64,000 nt of DNA from JAPWJZ01 sp965279315 (GCA_965279315.1 OZ257145.1:2294001-2358000); one strand, 5' to 3'; shown: positions 40,562-49,488, numbered from the stretch's first letter. Notes: generated from the letters alone by a model not told the origin. Translations and numbers: made by a program.

Positions 40562-42310
40562 TCATCTCAACCCCGGCGGCCTTTGTGGCGGCAGGGGCAC
40601 TGGCTGCGCGACGGGCGGAGCGGGCGCGTCGAAGAAGGTGCTGCTGAATTTGTTCTTGAACAAATTATAGACTTCTTCCAGCGAACGGGCGACGCCGCTG
40701 CGTTTGTAGAAGACATTGTGGTTGGCCTCGGCGGCGGCGGGGAAGGATGACTTCGCGGCGGCGCCGGGGTTGCGGTCGAGTTTCACGATGAAGTTTGTTG
40801 CCTGTCCTGAACCCAGGAAATGCGCGAGGTACTGGTCGGCGCGCGTGATGGTGCGGCGGGGCAGGGCGGCTTGCAGGTTGTCGCGGTTTTCCTTGGCGAA
40901 TTCGGCGCCCATCAGCGCCATGATGCGCGGATCGGTGCGCAGGCCGAGCGCGTATTGCTCCACCAGCGGGTCCTTGATGCGGGCGGTCGTGATTTCGCCT
41001 GCTTTATTGCGGTCAACCTCGATGCGGCTCGCGATGTCGCCGAGGCCGTATTTCGCGCCGTGCGTATAAAGCGATACCAGCCAGGTGTTGTCGATAAACT
41101 GGAACAGCCCGGTCGCGCTCGATGTGGTCGCGGAAATGCCAGCATCGAAGCCGCTTTCCGCGCCTGCCAACTGCATCAGGTATCCGAAATCAACGCCCGC
41201 AACCTTGGACGCATGGCGCACGGCGAAAGTGGTGGAGGGGTTGATGGCGTTATACATCGTCGAATATTTCGCCGCGTCCTCGACCGCCTGCCTTGCGGCT
41301 TCCTGCAGCGTGACATCAACCGTCTGGCCTTGCGCCAGCATCGGCTTGCTCATCAGCGCGAATTCCTGCAGGGCGGCAGTTGTCAGCGGCCCCTTGACGC
41401 CGTCCGCGCCGCGAATACCAAGGTCGAAGCCGATCTTCATCAGCGCGCGTTGCTGCTCGGCCACGGTCAGGTCGTAGGCGTAATTCATGCCTTTATAGGC
41501 TGTCTGTGGAATTTCCGCTTCATGCGCCACATATTCGGCCCCCAGCAGCGTTGCGATGCGCGGGTTGTTGCGCATGGCGACGATCTGGCGCAGCACGGCG
41601 GGGTCTGCCACTTGCAGGCGCACGGTCGGCTGGTTTTGCGCGTTCATGACGGGCGCGCCGACCTCGATATTATCGGCGAAGAAGCCGAGGCCGTGCTTGG
41701 CGCCTTGCGTCTTCATCAGGTAAAGCCAGGTCGAGACGTTGAATTTATAGACGTGATCGGCGCGCAGGCGTGCCGTTGCGACGTTCATGACATTGCCGGA
41801 GTTTTCCTGCAAGCGCGTGACCATGGCTTCAAAGTCCGTCCCCGTCTGTTGCGCTGCGAAACGCAGCGTGGCGGCGACAGGCAGGGAAATTTTGTATTTT
41901 TTCACATCGGCTTTGGCCGCCAAACGGATATCGGCCAGCATTTTAAGCTCGGTACGGGATAACGGGCCTGTCGCATCCGGATTATTGGTGAGTGCGCGGA
42001 ATTCGCGGATTGTTTCGGTATTCTGGACGAAGAATATATTCCGCGCCTTCTCATCCGCCGTGCTGAACAGCGGGGCGAAGGAGGCGAGCGGGGTAAACTT
42101 GTGCGGCAGCGGCACCGGTTCGCTTTCCGGCGGCGGGGCGTTGATGAGCGCAGGCGTCGTATTAATCGTATCGGCGGCAGGCGGGTTGGGCGCAGACGAT
42201 ATTTGCCCCTGCGCCGCCAAAGTCAGCGGAGAAAAGACAACCGTCGTCGCAAGCGCGGCGGCCCTGAATTTTCGCCTTAATTCTGCTTTGTCGATCGTTG
42301 GAAAATACAT
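40562..42310 (-). CDS. Transglycosylase-like protein with internal duplication and PG-binding segment
   Basis: A 582-residue, probably periplasmic protein with an N-terminal hydrophobic signal (AAALATTVVFSPLTLAAQG). It contains two copies of one module: copy 1 at about 145-263 and copy 2 at about 361-475, sharing DF...TWL...GAKxGLG...I(E/A)V and NNPRIATLLGAEY/TDPRIMALMGAEF. Copy 2 has the lysozyme-like motif QLAGAESGFDAG (catalytic Glu385) and ATGLFQFIDNTWL; copy 1 has Asn170 at that place and no such motif. A peptidoglycan-binding-like segment (GIRGADGVKGPLTTAALQEF) lies between. C-terminus is Pro-rich. Convergent with the TIR gene. Confidence 0.85.
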   Translation of the reverse strand: MYFPTIDKAELRRKFRAAALATTVVFSPLTLAAQGQISSAPNPPAADTINTTPALINAPPPESEPVPLPHKFTPLASFAPLFSTADEKARNIFFVQNTETIREFRALTNNPDATGPLSRTELKMLADIRLAAKADVKKYKISLPVAATLRFAAQQTGTDFEAMVTRLQENSGNVMNVATARLRADHVYKFNVSTWLYLMKTQGAKHGLGFFADNIEVGAPVMNAQNQPTVRLQVADPAVLRQIVAMRNNPRIATLLGAEYVAHEAEIPQTAYKGMNYAYDLTVAEQQRALMKIGFDLGIRGADGVKGPLTTAALQEFALMSKPMLAQGQTVDVTLQEAARQAVEDAAKYSTMYNAINPSTTFAVRHASKVAGVDFGYLMQLAGAESGFDAGISATTSSATGLFQFIDNTWLVSLYTHGAKYGLGDIASRIEVDRNKAGEITTARIKDPLVEQYALGLRTDPRIMALMGAEFAKENRDNLQAALPRRTITRADQYLAHFLGSGQATNFIVKLDRNPGAAAKSSFPAAAEANHNVFYKRSGVARSLEEVYNLFKNKFSSTFFDAPAPPVAQPVPLPPQRPPGLR

Positions 42311-42510
42311 GCTTGCTCTTCGTCAGGTTTTCCGGAGTCGCGCCAATTACAGACAGTATAGCGCAATACGGTAAATATTTCAACAATTCCGAATGTCCTC
42401 AAGGGGTTAGTAACAGCCTGAGCATAACCTTTACGCCACAGCCCCCTGTTCATTGTTTTTGCTTTGGTGTTACACTAAATGAATATAACCAAAGGGATTT
42501 CGGGGAAGCG

Positions 42511-43239
42511 ATGCAGCTTAAATACACTTCTATCACCGGCGCAGATGATGCCGTTGACCCTCAGGAGCTTCTGGCATTGTCGCGCGAATTCCCGTTTGCG
42601 GAATGGGCGATCCTGCTACTGCCCGCGCGCACCGGCACGGCGCGCTTCCCATCGAAAGAATGGATCCGCAAATTTTCACAGCTGGCATCCGGCCTGCATA
42701 CCGCGATGCACCTTTGCGATGGCGCGCTTTTGGGCTTCATCCGCGGCGACAGCGAAATTCTCGGCCTGATGTCGGGGTTTAAACGCATCCAGCTGAATTT
42801 GAAATTCGGCGATGTTGAAGGCAAATACGACCCGGCCGCCCTGGTGCAGCGCGTGCGCGACAACCCGCAATTCCAGTTCATCATCCAATACGGCAAGGAC
42901 AAGCAAAGCCTGCTGCCGCTGCTGGCCGATGTTCCGAACCATGCTGTCCTGTACGACGATTCAGCAGGGCGCGGCATCAGCCCCGACAGCTGGGAGCCGC
43001 CGCTGCCCAACCATTTTTGCGGTTACGCAGGCGGCCTCAACCCCGCGAATGTGGCGCAGCAGATCGAGATTATCGCGAAGGTCGCGCCGGGCTACACCAC
43101 ATGGATCGACATGGAAACCGGCGTGCGCACCGACGATAAGTTCGACATGGCAAAAGTGCGCCGCGTGCTCGAAATTTCCCGGCCCTATGCCATCAACGAT
43201 GATGCCGCCGTTCCGGCAAAACAAGGACATGCACTATAA
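42511..43239 (+). CDS. TrpF-like TIM-barrel protein of uncertain function
   Basis: A 242-residue protein that resembles phosphoribosylanthranilate isomerase near its C-terminus: LYDDSAGRGISPDSWEPP corresponds to the family's DSxxGGTG region and CGYAGGLNPANVAQQIEII to its SGGLNPENV region. The N-terminal KICGIT motif, which holds the catalytic cysteine, is replaced by KYTSITGADDAV, so a normal Trp-pathway role is doubtful, and no trp genes are adjacent. ATG start with GGGGAAG just upstream. A GGDEF gene follows after one base, so the two are linked. Confidence 0.65.
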   Translation: MQLKYTSITGADDAVDPQELLALSREFPFAEWAILLLPARTGTARFPSKEWIRKFSQLASGLHTAMHLCDGALLGFIRGDSEILGLMSGFKRIQLNLKFGDVEGKYDPAALVQRVRDNPQFQFIIQYGKDKQSLLPLLADVPNHAVLYDDSAGRGISPDSWEPPLPNHFCGYAGGLNPANVAQQIEIIAKVAPGYTTWIDMETGVRTDDKFDMAKVRRVLEISRPYAINDDAAVPAKQGHAL

Positions 43240-43240
43240 G

Positions 43241-44275
43241 ATGACCAACGAACCCACGACCGCAGCCCGCGTCCACAAATCCGAGCGTTCCCGTGCGCTC
43301 ACGATCATGACGCTCGAGAAACTGGATACGCTGACACTTCCCTCGACGCCGCAGTTTTATGAATTGTGGTATCGCTATTTCGATGGCGACCCCGAAATCA
43401 CGCGCGCCATCGACGCGATCGAGGGCGACCCCGACGAGGCCTCGTGCCAGAAAATCTATGCGCGTTTCCTCAGCGCGCAAACGCAGGATGCCGCCGTCAA
43501 CAAGGTCAACGACCAGGTGCAGGGCTCGATCACCGCGCTTGCGACCATGCTGAAATCGGCATCAAGCGCGACATCCGAATACGGCACGCAACTGGATGGC
43601 GTGTCGGAAAAAATCGGTGATGCATCTTCGATTGGCGACCTGAGCAACGTCATCAGCGGCATCCTGGCCGAAACCACGAAAATGGTCGAGAAGAACAAGG
43701 AGCTGGAGATAGAGCTGACCAATTCGTCGCAGCAGGTGACGGAGCTGAAACAGTACTTGGATAACGTCAAGAAAGAGGCCACGACAGACAGCCTGACCGG
43801 CATCGCCAACCGCAAGGCGTTCGACAATGCCATCTCCGAAAAAGCCGTCATGGCGACGGCAAGCAAGGAGCCGATGGTCCTGATGATGCTCGACATCGAC
43901 CATTTCAAGAAATTCAACGACACTTATGGCCACCAGACGGGCGATCAGGTATTGCGGCTTGTCGCGCGCACGCTGGTGGGCAACATCAAGGGGCATGACA
44001 TCGCCGCGCGTTTCGGCGGCGAAGAATTCGCGATCATCCTGCCCGCAACGCCGCTTGCCGCCGGATTGAAGGTGGCCGAGGCGCTGCGCCGCCATGTGGA
44101 GCAAAAGGAACTGGTGAACAAATCCAGCAACGAAAAACTGGGCACCATCACCATTTCCATCGGCATTGCTGAATACCGCCCCGATGAAAGCATCACCGAT
44201 TTCATCGAACGCGCGGACGTTGCCCTTTATCAGGCCAAGAATGCCGGGCGCAACAGGGTGCAATCCGCGGGGTAG
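43241..44275 (+). CDS. GGDEF-domain diguanylate cyclase
   Basis: A 344-residue cytoplasmic protein with a helical N-terminus (about 1-175, ending in a coiled coil NKELEIELTNSSQQVTELKQ) and a GGDEF domain (about 180-340). The active-site loop is intact as GGEEF (259-263), with DIDHFKKFNDTYGHQTGDQV supplying metal and GTP contacts. The inhibitory RxxD site at the usual distance reads KGHD, so product inhibition may be lost. No membrane or known sensory domain is visible. It would make cyclic di-GMP in response to an input bound by the helical part. Third base after it starts the TPR-methyltransferase gene. Confidence 0.9.
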   Translation: MTNEPTTAARVHKSERSRALTIMTLEKLDTLTLPSTPQFYELWYRYFDGDPEITRAIDAIEGDPDEASCQKIYARFLSAQTQDAAVNKVNDQVQGSITALATMLKSASSATSEYGTQLDGVSEKIGDASSIGDLSNVISGILAETTKMVEKNKELEIELTNSSQQVTELKQYLDNVKKEATTDSLTGIANRKAFDNAISEKAVMATASKEPMVLMMLDIDHFKKFNDTYGHQTGDQVLRLVARTLVGNIKGHDIAARFGGEEFAIILPATPLAAGLKVAEALRRHVEQKELVNKSSNEKLGTITISIGIAEYRPDESITDFIERADVALYQAKNAGRNRVQSAG

Positions 44276-44277
44276 GG

Positions 44278-46029
44278 ATGTCTTTGTCCGAAAAACACGC
44301 CGCAGCACGCGATGCGCTTGGCCGCCAGGATTATAAGGAAGCCGTCCGCCATATCGACGCGGCGCTCGAACATAACGAACATGACGCCGCCGCCATGGCA
44401 TTGATGGCCGAAACGCTGGAGGAGCAGGGCGAGGTGATGGAGGCGATCGGCTATGCCGTGCTCGCGATCAACACCGACAATGAAAACCTTGCGGCCAAGA
44501 AACAATTCCTGCGCCTTGCGGGGGAAATGCATTTCACGCACCACAACCCCAATGTCGAAAGCGCGATCCTTGCCTGCCTGAAAACGCCGGACCTTGAATA
44601 CGGCGGCGCGAATGTGCTGTGGGGCAATGCGCTGCTGGTCAATCCGGGATTTATCGCGCTGTTCACGCATGTCATGCGCAAGCGCCTGATCCCCTGGTCA
44701 AAGCCCTTCGATGGCGTGATCGATTTTTCGCCGCTGCTGACGCCCTATTTCCTGCTCGGCATCTCGCAGATCACGGTGTGCTTCCTGCCGTTCGAGCGCT
44801 TCATGGTCAACCTGCGCGCCTTCCTGCTGGAGCAATCCGGCAGCAACGCCCCGCAATTGTCCGCTGCCGACTTGCTGGCGTTAACGGCTGCGATGGCGCG
44901 GTATGCCTTCCACGCAGACTTTATTTTGCAGATCGACCCCAAGGAGCAGAAGCAGGCGGATGTTTTCCGCGACAAGGCGCTGGCCGGGTCAGCAACAGCG
45001 CAGGATATCGCGATCCTCGGTTGTTATGCGCCGTTATACGGCCTTGCGAATGCCGACGCGATCGAGGAAAAATATAAGTCTCATCCCGATCTTGCCGACA
45101 TGGTTTCCGACCATATCACTGAATACAAGGCTTTGCGCAAACGCGCAGACGGCATTGTGCCTGCAACGTCGATCCTTGGCGAAGTGGCCGACAAGGTCAG
45201 GAACATGTACGAAAACTTCCCGTATCCGCGCTGGCGGCAGCTGGAGGAAACGAAGTTTACCTGGCGCGAACAGGACCGGATTGCGCTGGAAAAACCGGGC
45301 GCAACCGGGCTGGTGGCGGGCTGCGGCACGGGCCGCGAGTCATGCCAGTTGGCGGCAGCGTTTCCTGACGCCGACATCCTTGCAATCGATATTACCGCCG
45401 CAAGCCTTTCCTATGCGATCAACAAGGCGGAGCAATACGGCATCAGGAATGTCGCGCATATCCAGGCGGATATCATGGAACTGCCGAAACTGGGGCGCAG
45501 TTTCGATTACATCCACAGCGTCGGCGTGCTGCACCACATGGCCGATCCCGAACAGGGATGGCAAACGCTGGCCAACCTGCTGAAGCCCGACGGCATCATG
45601 CATATCGGCCTCTACGGTGAAACGCCGCGCCGCTCGATCGTCGAGGCGCGCGCCGCGATTGCCAAGGGGAAATATCCGTCCACCGCCGAAGGCATGCGCG
45701 AATTCCGCAAGGATTCACCGCTGCTGCTGCGTGGGGAAAGCATGGCGACGCTGCTGAAGGCGCGCGATTATTATTTCCTCAACATGTACAGCGACCTGCT
45801 GTTCCATGTGCATGAAGACCGCTTCACCATTCCGCGCATCGCCGCCGCGCTTGAAAAAATGGGCATGGTCTTTACCGGCTTCAAGCTGCCGGAAAAGGTC
45901 ATCCAGCAGTTCCGCGACCTGTTTCCCGACGACATGCGCGGCCTGTCGCTTAAAAACTGGGAGGCATTTGAAAAACTGCATCCCGACACTTTTATCCATT
46001 CCTATAAATTCTGGTGCCGCAAGGCATGA
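44278..46029 (+). CDS. TPR-containing SAM-dependent methyltransferase
   Basis: A 583-residue protein: N-terminal TPR-like helices (about 1-90, AVRHIDAALEHNEHDAAAMA), a middle of unknown type (about 95-290) and a class I methyltransferase domain with motif I LVAGCGTGRESCQLA (about 343-357), DADILAIDITAASLSYAI, IQADIMELP and YIHSVGVLHHMADPEQGW. NMYENFPYPRW before the domain is a conserved entry motif of this group. The C-terminal region (HVHEDRFTIPRIAAALEKMG) is helical. The substrate is not inferable. It follows the GGDEF gene by 2 bases. Confidence 0.88.
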   Translation: MSLSEKHAAARDALGRQDYKEAVRHIDAALEHNEHDAAAMALMAETLEEQGEVMEAIGYAVLAINTDNENLAAKKQFLRLAGEMHFTHHNPNVESAILACLKTPDLEYGGANVLWGNALLVNPGFIALFTHVMRKRLIPWSKPFDGVIDFSPLLTPYFLLGISQITVCFLPFERFMVNLRAFLLEQSGSNAPQLSAADLLALTAAMARYAFHADFILQIDPKEQKQADVFRDKALAGSATAQDIAILGCYAPLYGLANADAIEEKYKSHPDLADMVSDHITEYKALRKRADGIVPATSILGEVADKVRNMYENFPYPRWRQLEETKFTWREQDRIALEKPGATGLVAGCGTGRESCQLAAAFPDADILAIDITAASLSYAINKAEQYGIRNVAHIQADIMELPKLGRSFDYIHSVGVLHHMADPEQGWQTLANLLKPDGIMHIGLYGETPRRSIVEARAAIAKGKYPSTAEGMREFRKDSPLLLRGESMATLLKARDYYFLNMYSDLLFHVHEDRFTIPRIAAALEKMGMVFTGFKLPEKVIQQFRDLFPDDMRGLSLKNWEAFEKLHPDTFIHSYKFWCRKA

Positions 46030-46046
46030 CCATGGGGAGTTCACGC

Positions 46047-46664
46047 ATGTTGTTCCGTTTTTCTGCGATCGTTATTGCGCTGCTTTTATCCGTGCCTGCC
46101 GCCGCGCAAACCGAAAATGCAGGCGATGACGGTTATGTGGATACGCCTGCATTGTCGCTGGATGAACAAATGACGAATGCGGCGGATGGCGATATCGCAT
46201 CGCAATATAACCTTGGCATGAAATACGCGCGCGGTGACGGCGTGAAACAGGACTATGTCGTCGCGGCAAAATGGCTCGACATGGCCGCAAACAAGGGCGA
46301 TGCGGATGCGCAGGCGGCACTTGGCGTCATGTATCAAAAAGGGCAGGGTGTCCAGCAGGACACCAACATCGCCGCCAACCTTTACAAACGCGCCGCCGCG
46401 CAGGGTGACAAGCTATCCCAATATAACCTCGCCTCCATTTACGCAAACGGCCGCGGGTCGATGCGGAATGACAAGGAGGCTTTTTTCTGGGTGACTCTGG
46501 CGTCGGTCGAGAATACCGAGCCGCAGGTGACCGCGCTTCACGATACGCTCGCGGCGCGGTTGTCGCCTGGAGAAATCAGCGACGCGCAGCAACGCGCCGC
46601 GCTGTGGGTGCCCGAGAAAAAAGCGGAAGAGGAAATGCCGGAAAAGTTGCAGTATGGACAGTAA
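46047..46664 (+). CDS. Exported Sel1-repeat protein
   Basis: A 205-residue protein with signal peptide (FRFSAIVIALLLSVPAAA before QTEN) and Sel1 repeats (IASQYNLGMKYARGDGVKQD; AQAALGVMYQKGQGVQQDTN; LSQYNLASIYANGRGSMRND). It is the third Sel1 protein of the window. The ATG at 46047 is chosen for GGGGAG seven bases upstream and because it gives a clean signal peptide; earlier ATGs overlap the methyltransferase. Overlaps the cytochrome gene by 11 bases. Confidence 0.88.
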   Translation: MLFRFSAIVIALLLSVPAAAQTENAGDDGYVDTPALSLDEQMTNAADGDIASQYNLGMKYARGDGVKQDYVVAAKWLDMAANKGDADAQAALGVMYQKGQGVQQDTNIAANLYKRAAAQGDKLSQYNLASIYANGRGSMRNDKEAFFWVTLASVENTEPQVTALHDTLAARLSPGEISDAQQRAALWVPEKKAEEEMPEKLQYGQ

Positions 46665-47613
46665 GCCGTTCATTGCCTTTGGCGCGTTGTTCGCGGCCAT
46701 GCTGGGCTTGTTCGCGCTTTCGGCCTATGCGCAGCCTGCTTCCCGCACACCTGTCGCAAATGCGGAGCGCATGAACGGCTATGCCTTGGGCGATTATGCG
46801 GGGTTCTGGAAGAATCCCGACTGGCATTTCGTGACGGTGCGCTACCGCCGCGACAGCAGCGAAATGCGCCTCACCTATGCGAACGGGATTGCATGGAAGG
46901 CATTGCTGGCAGGTGGCAAAGAATATCCGCAGGGCGCGGTCTTCGGCAAGGTGGGGTTACTGACGCAAGATGATCCCAGCTTCACCAGTTCCGCCGTTCC
47001 GGCGGGTGCGCGCCGCTACCAGCTGATGATCCGCGATAAAGAAAAAGGCAAGGATACCAACGGCTGGGTCTATGCCCTGTTCGATGGCCGCGGCAAGGCG
47101 GTTGCGGAAGACCAGGATATCGCGTCGCAAGCCTGCTGGGCGTGCCACGCGCTTGTGCCCGAGCGTGGCGAAGTGTTTTCCCAGCCCATCAGCATGGATG
47201 TCTCCGACACGTTTCCCGATCCGGGCGCAGTGCCGTTTGCGCAGGCGATTTCGCGTGTCGAATTTGAAACGGTTCAGGCATCCGGCCTGCCGGAAAAAAT
47301 CCGTGCGAAGCTGCCGCGTGAAACGAAATCTGTCAGGCTGGTGCAGGGCAAGCTTGCCTTGAACCTGTTCCGCGGGACGGTCGATGAAATCCGCCCGACG
47401 CTGGCAAGGGAATCCCTGCGCGCAAAAATGCCGGCGGTCTTGATGAGCAAGGATGGCACGTTGTTTTCCGTCGTATATGCCGGCGCAGACGGCAAAAGCT
47501 GCGCTTTGGCCGGCGGGGGGCAGGGAGTGACAGTGAGTGCCTTCTATACGACAGGCATTTTACCCGGCAAGGAATCCATGATTGCCGAACAGCAATACTG
47601 CGATAGGAAATAA
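46654..47613 (+). CDS. Cytochrome P460-family protein with extra C-terminal domain
   Basis: A 319-residue exported protein (signal peptide ALFAAMLGLFALSAYA before QPA). The N-terminal domain fits cytochrome P460: FWKNPDWHFVTVRYRRDSSE, RLTYANGIAWKALLAGG, YPQGAVFGKVGLL, then the heme c site CWACH (Cys161, Cys164, His165). P460 proteins oxidise hydroxylamine or detoxify nitrogen oxides. After the heme motif about 150 more residues follow (179-319), which I do not recognise and which are absent from the short, roughly 160-190-residue P460 proteins. It begins within the Sel1 gene. Confidence 0.82.
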   Translation: MDSKPFIAFGALFAAMLGLFALSAYAQPASRTPVANAERMNGYALGDYAGFWKNPDWHFVTVRYRRDSSEMRLTYANGIAWKALLAGGKEYPQGAVFGKVGLLTQDDPSFTSSAVPAGARRYQLMIRDKEKGKDTNGWVYALFDGRGKAVAEDQDIASQACWACHALVPERGEVFSQPISMDVSDTFPDPGAVPFAQAISRVEFETVQASGLPEKIRAKLPRETKSVRLVQGKLALNLFRGTVDEIRPTLARESLRAKMPAVLMSKDGTLFSVVYAGADGKSCALAGGGQGVTVSAFYTTGILPGKESMIAEQQYCDRK

Positions 47614-47618
47614 GCGTA

Positions 47619-48185
47619 TCAGCGTTTCAATACGCCGGTGGTCAGCCTGAAAATCCGCCAGCCTGCGCCCGCGATTGCGCCGAATGACGACAGGCGCAAC
47701 GCCGCATCGCCTGTAGGTTCGCCCAGCCACAGCGCCAGCAAGATGCCGATGACGCCGCCCGCCGCGCCGCCCCGTGCTGTCGCGCGCGGCACGCCGCCGA
47801 ATGCGCCGGTCGATGAAAATCCCGTCCCGATGCCTGTCAGCGTTGCCAACAGCATCTTGATGCTCGTCCAGCCGAGGTTGATGCCCTTGAAGAAAAGGCC
47901 CAGCGCAAAACTGATGCCGAAAAATACCGCCGCGCCTGCAGCCGCACCCAGCAACGCGCCCGTCATGCTGCCCATGTTGTGTTCATGTGCCGAAATCGCG
48001 CCGATGGCCATGCCAAGGACCGCGCCGAAACCGCTCCAGCCTGAAAACGTGATCCAGCTCGGGCCTTTTGCGCCGTAATCCGGCGTGCCATACATTCTTT
48101 CGCTCGCCTGCTGACGCGCGACATCCGCATTCCACTGGCGTGTCACGCGGGCGGCAAACTGGTTATGGGGGCCTTCGTTTGTCAT
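47619..48185 (-). CDS. Glycine-rich membrane protein of unknown function
   Basis: A 188-residue integral membrane protein with several hydrophobic, glycine/alanine-rich helices (GFGAVLGMAIGAISAHEH; GALLGAAAGAAVFFGISFAL; GGAAGGVIGILLALWLG). The N-terminus is polar. No family recognised. The ATG at 48185 has AGAGG 6 bases upstream; an upstream start exists. It converges on the cytochrome gene. The later gene 48493-49488 is similar in style (Gly-rich helices) but I could not establish homology. Confidence 0.7.
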   Translation of the reverse strand: MTNEGPHNQFAARVTRQWNADVARQQASERMYGTPDYGAKGPSWITFSGWSGFGAVLGMAIGAISAHEHNMGSMTGALLGAAAGAAVFFGISFALGLFFKGINLGWTSIKMLLATLTGIGTGFSSTGAFGGVPRATARGGAAGGVIGILLALWLGEPTGDAALRLSSFGAIAGAGWRIFRLTTGVLKR

Positions 48186-48492
48186 GGTCGCACCTCTTTG
48201 CACATCAGTCCTTGGCAAGCTTATCAGCTAACGCCAGTGATGACACGCAGGAAGCGGGATATTCCCTGCGCAACCTGTTTTCACAAAGGTTTCGTATCGT
48301 GTAACTTATTGATTTGAAACGAAACCTGAATTTAAAAATGCAACATGCGTGTTTCATAACACATTGAATTTGCAGCGTATTTCAAAACGGGTATGTCGCA
48401 AAACAGCACGAAAACACATGCAAAACGTGCCAAAAATTGACACAGAAAATTCGTGCCTGAAAATTATCCTTTTTATTTCAATCGGATAGATC
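48186..48492. other. Intergenic region with two inverted repeats
   Basis: A 307-base gap between two minus-strand genes without a convincing coding frame. It holds two inverted repeats: 48246-48251 with 48265-48270 (6 bp), and a perfect 9-bp repeat 48287-48295 with 48319-48327 (23-base loop). Neither has a T run, so they are not clear terminators. The rest is AT-rich; a promoter for 47619-48185 would be expected here, but none stands out. Confidence 0.4.
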
Positions 48493-49488
48493 TTATGCCG
48501 AGGGCGGTTTTGACTGGGAAACGACAGCGGGGGCTTTTACAGGCTCTGCGGGCGAAACACCGGTTTTGTGCCCGAACAGGTCGGCCAGTTTCGGTTTGAT
48601 GAAATGCTGCGGGCCTTCCGCCGGTTTGTTCTGCATGGGCGCGGTTTTGACGGGCGTGACCTTGCGATGTTTTTCGCGGTCAGCTTCGACTGCGGCGTCT
48701 TGCAGCGGCAGGGTAATCGCGCCGCCGACCCAGCTGCCGATCAGTGCTGCCGGCAGGATGCCCCAGCCGAAAGCGGCAGCGGCGATGCCGCCGCCGATTG
48801 TGCCGAGTGCGATTGCGGCGAAAGAAACGGGGTGACGTTTTTCCAGCGGTGCTTCGCCGTCCTTATGATACGACAGCACGCGGCCGAGGAAAGATTGCAG
48901 GCGTTCGCCGCGCGATGCGCCTTCCAGCGGCGAAAAGAGCGGCGTGACGTGATGCGCTGCCAGTTTTTCCGCGATCATGCTGCCAATCGCGCCGCCCGCC
49001 ACAAACAAAGCCGCGCCGCCGATCAGCGCAGGCACAAGGAATACGGGGCTCAGGACCGTCGCTGCGGTCGTTGCATGGGCAAACAGCACGCCGGGCGCGC
49101 TCAACACCGCGCCCATCGATGTCGCAATTGCGGCCATGCTGCCGGGCAGAACGGTGATCAGGCTGCGATATGCGGTGCTCAAAGATTTTTTGGCGAAATC
49201 GAGAATTTTGGCGGGATTCAGCAGGCCTTTCATCAGGCCCTGCTGCTTGACGGTTTTTGCGATGTTCGCGATGTCGCTGCCGCCGGTTGCGATCAGGTGG
49301 TACGTGCCCAGCACGCCCAAGGCAATCGCCGGTGCGACCCAAAGCCCCGACAATACGCCCGCAACGCCAAAACCGCCGGCAAAGCCATAGAACGCGCCCG
49401 CCAGCGGGCTGATCAAGGCCGCAGCCTGCAGCACGTTGCGCATCGATTTGTCGAGCAGATCGACGTTGCGGACCAGATAATTGCTCAT
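48493..49488 (-). CDS. Glycine/alanine-rich membrane protein of unknown function
   Basis: A 331-residue protein with multiple hydrophobic helices in two blocks (about 22-75, ALISPLAGAFYGFAGGFGVA; about 110-170; and about 225-265, FAAIALGTIGGGIAAAAFGW) and a hydrophilic Lys/Pro-rich tail (from about 275). No enzymatic motif or known family is visible. ATG start without a strong Shine-Dalgarno. Monocistronic. Confidence 0.72.
   Translation of the reverse strand: MSNYLVRNVDLLDKSMRNVLQAAALISPLAGAFYGFAGGFGVAGVLSGLWVAPAIALGVLGTYHLIATGGSDIANIAKTVKQQGLMKGLLNPAKILDFAKKSLSTAYRSLITVLPGSMAAIATSMGAVLSAPGVLFAHATTAATVLSPVFLVPALIGGAALFVAGGAIGSMIAEKLAAHHVTPLFSPLEGASRGERLQSFLGRVLSYHKDGEAPLEKRHPVSFAAIALGTIGGGIAAAAFGWGILPAALIGSWVGGAITLPLQDAAVEADREKHRKVTPVKTAPMQNKPAEGPQHFIKPKLADLFGHKTGVSPAEPVKAPAVVSQSKPPSA

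Noticed and set aside
42812..43240. N-terminal extension of the GGDEF frame upstream of 43241
   Set aside because: It overlaps the TrpF-like gene in another frame and gives a low-complexity, Ser/Arg-rich protein; the ATG at 43241 directly after the upstream stop is the natural start.
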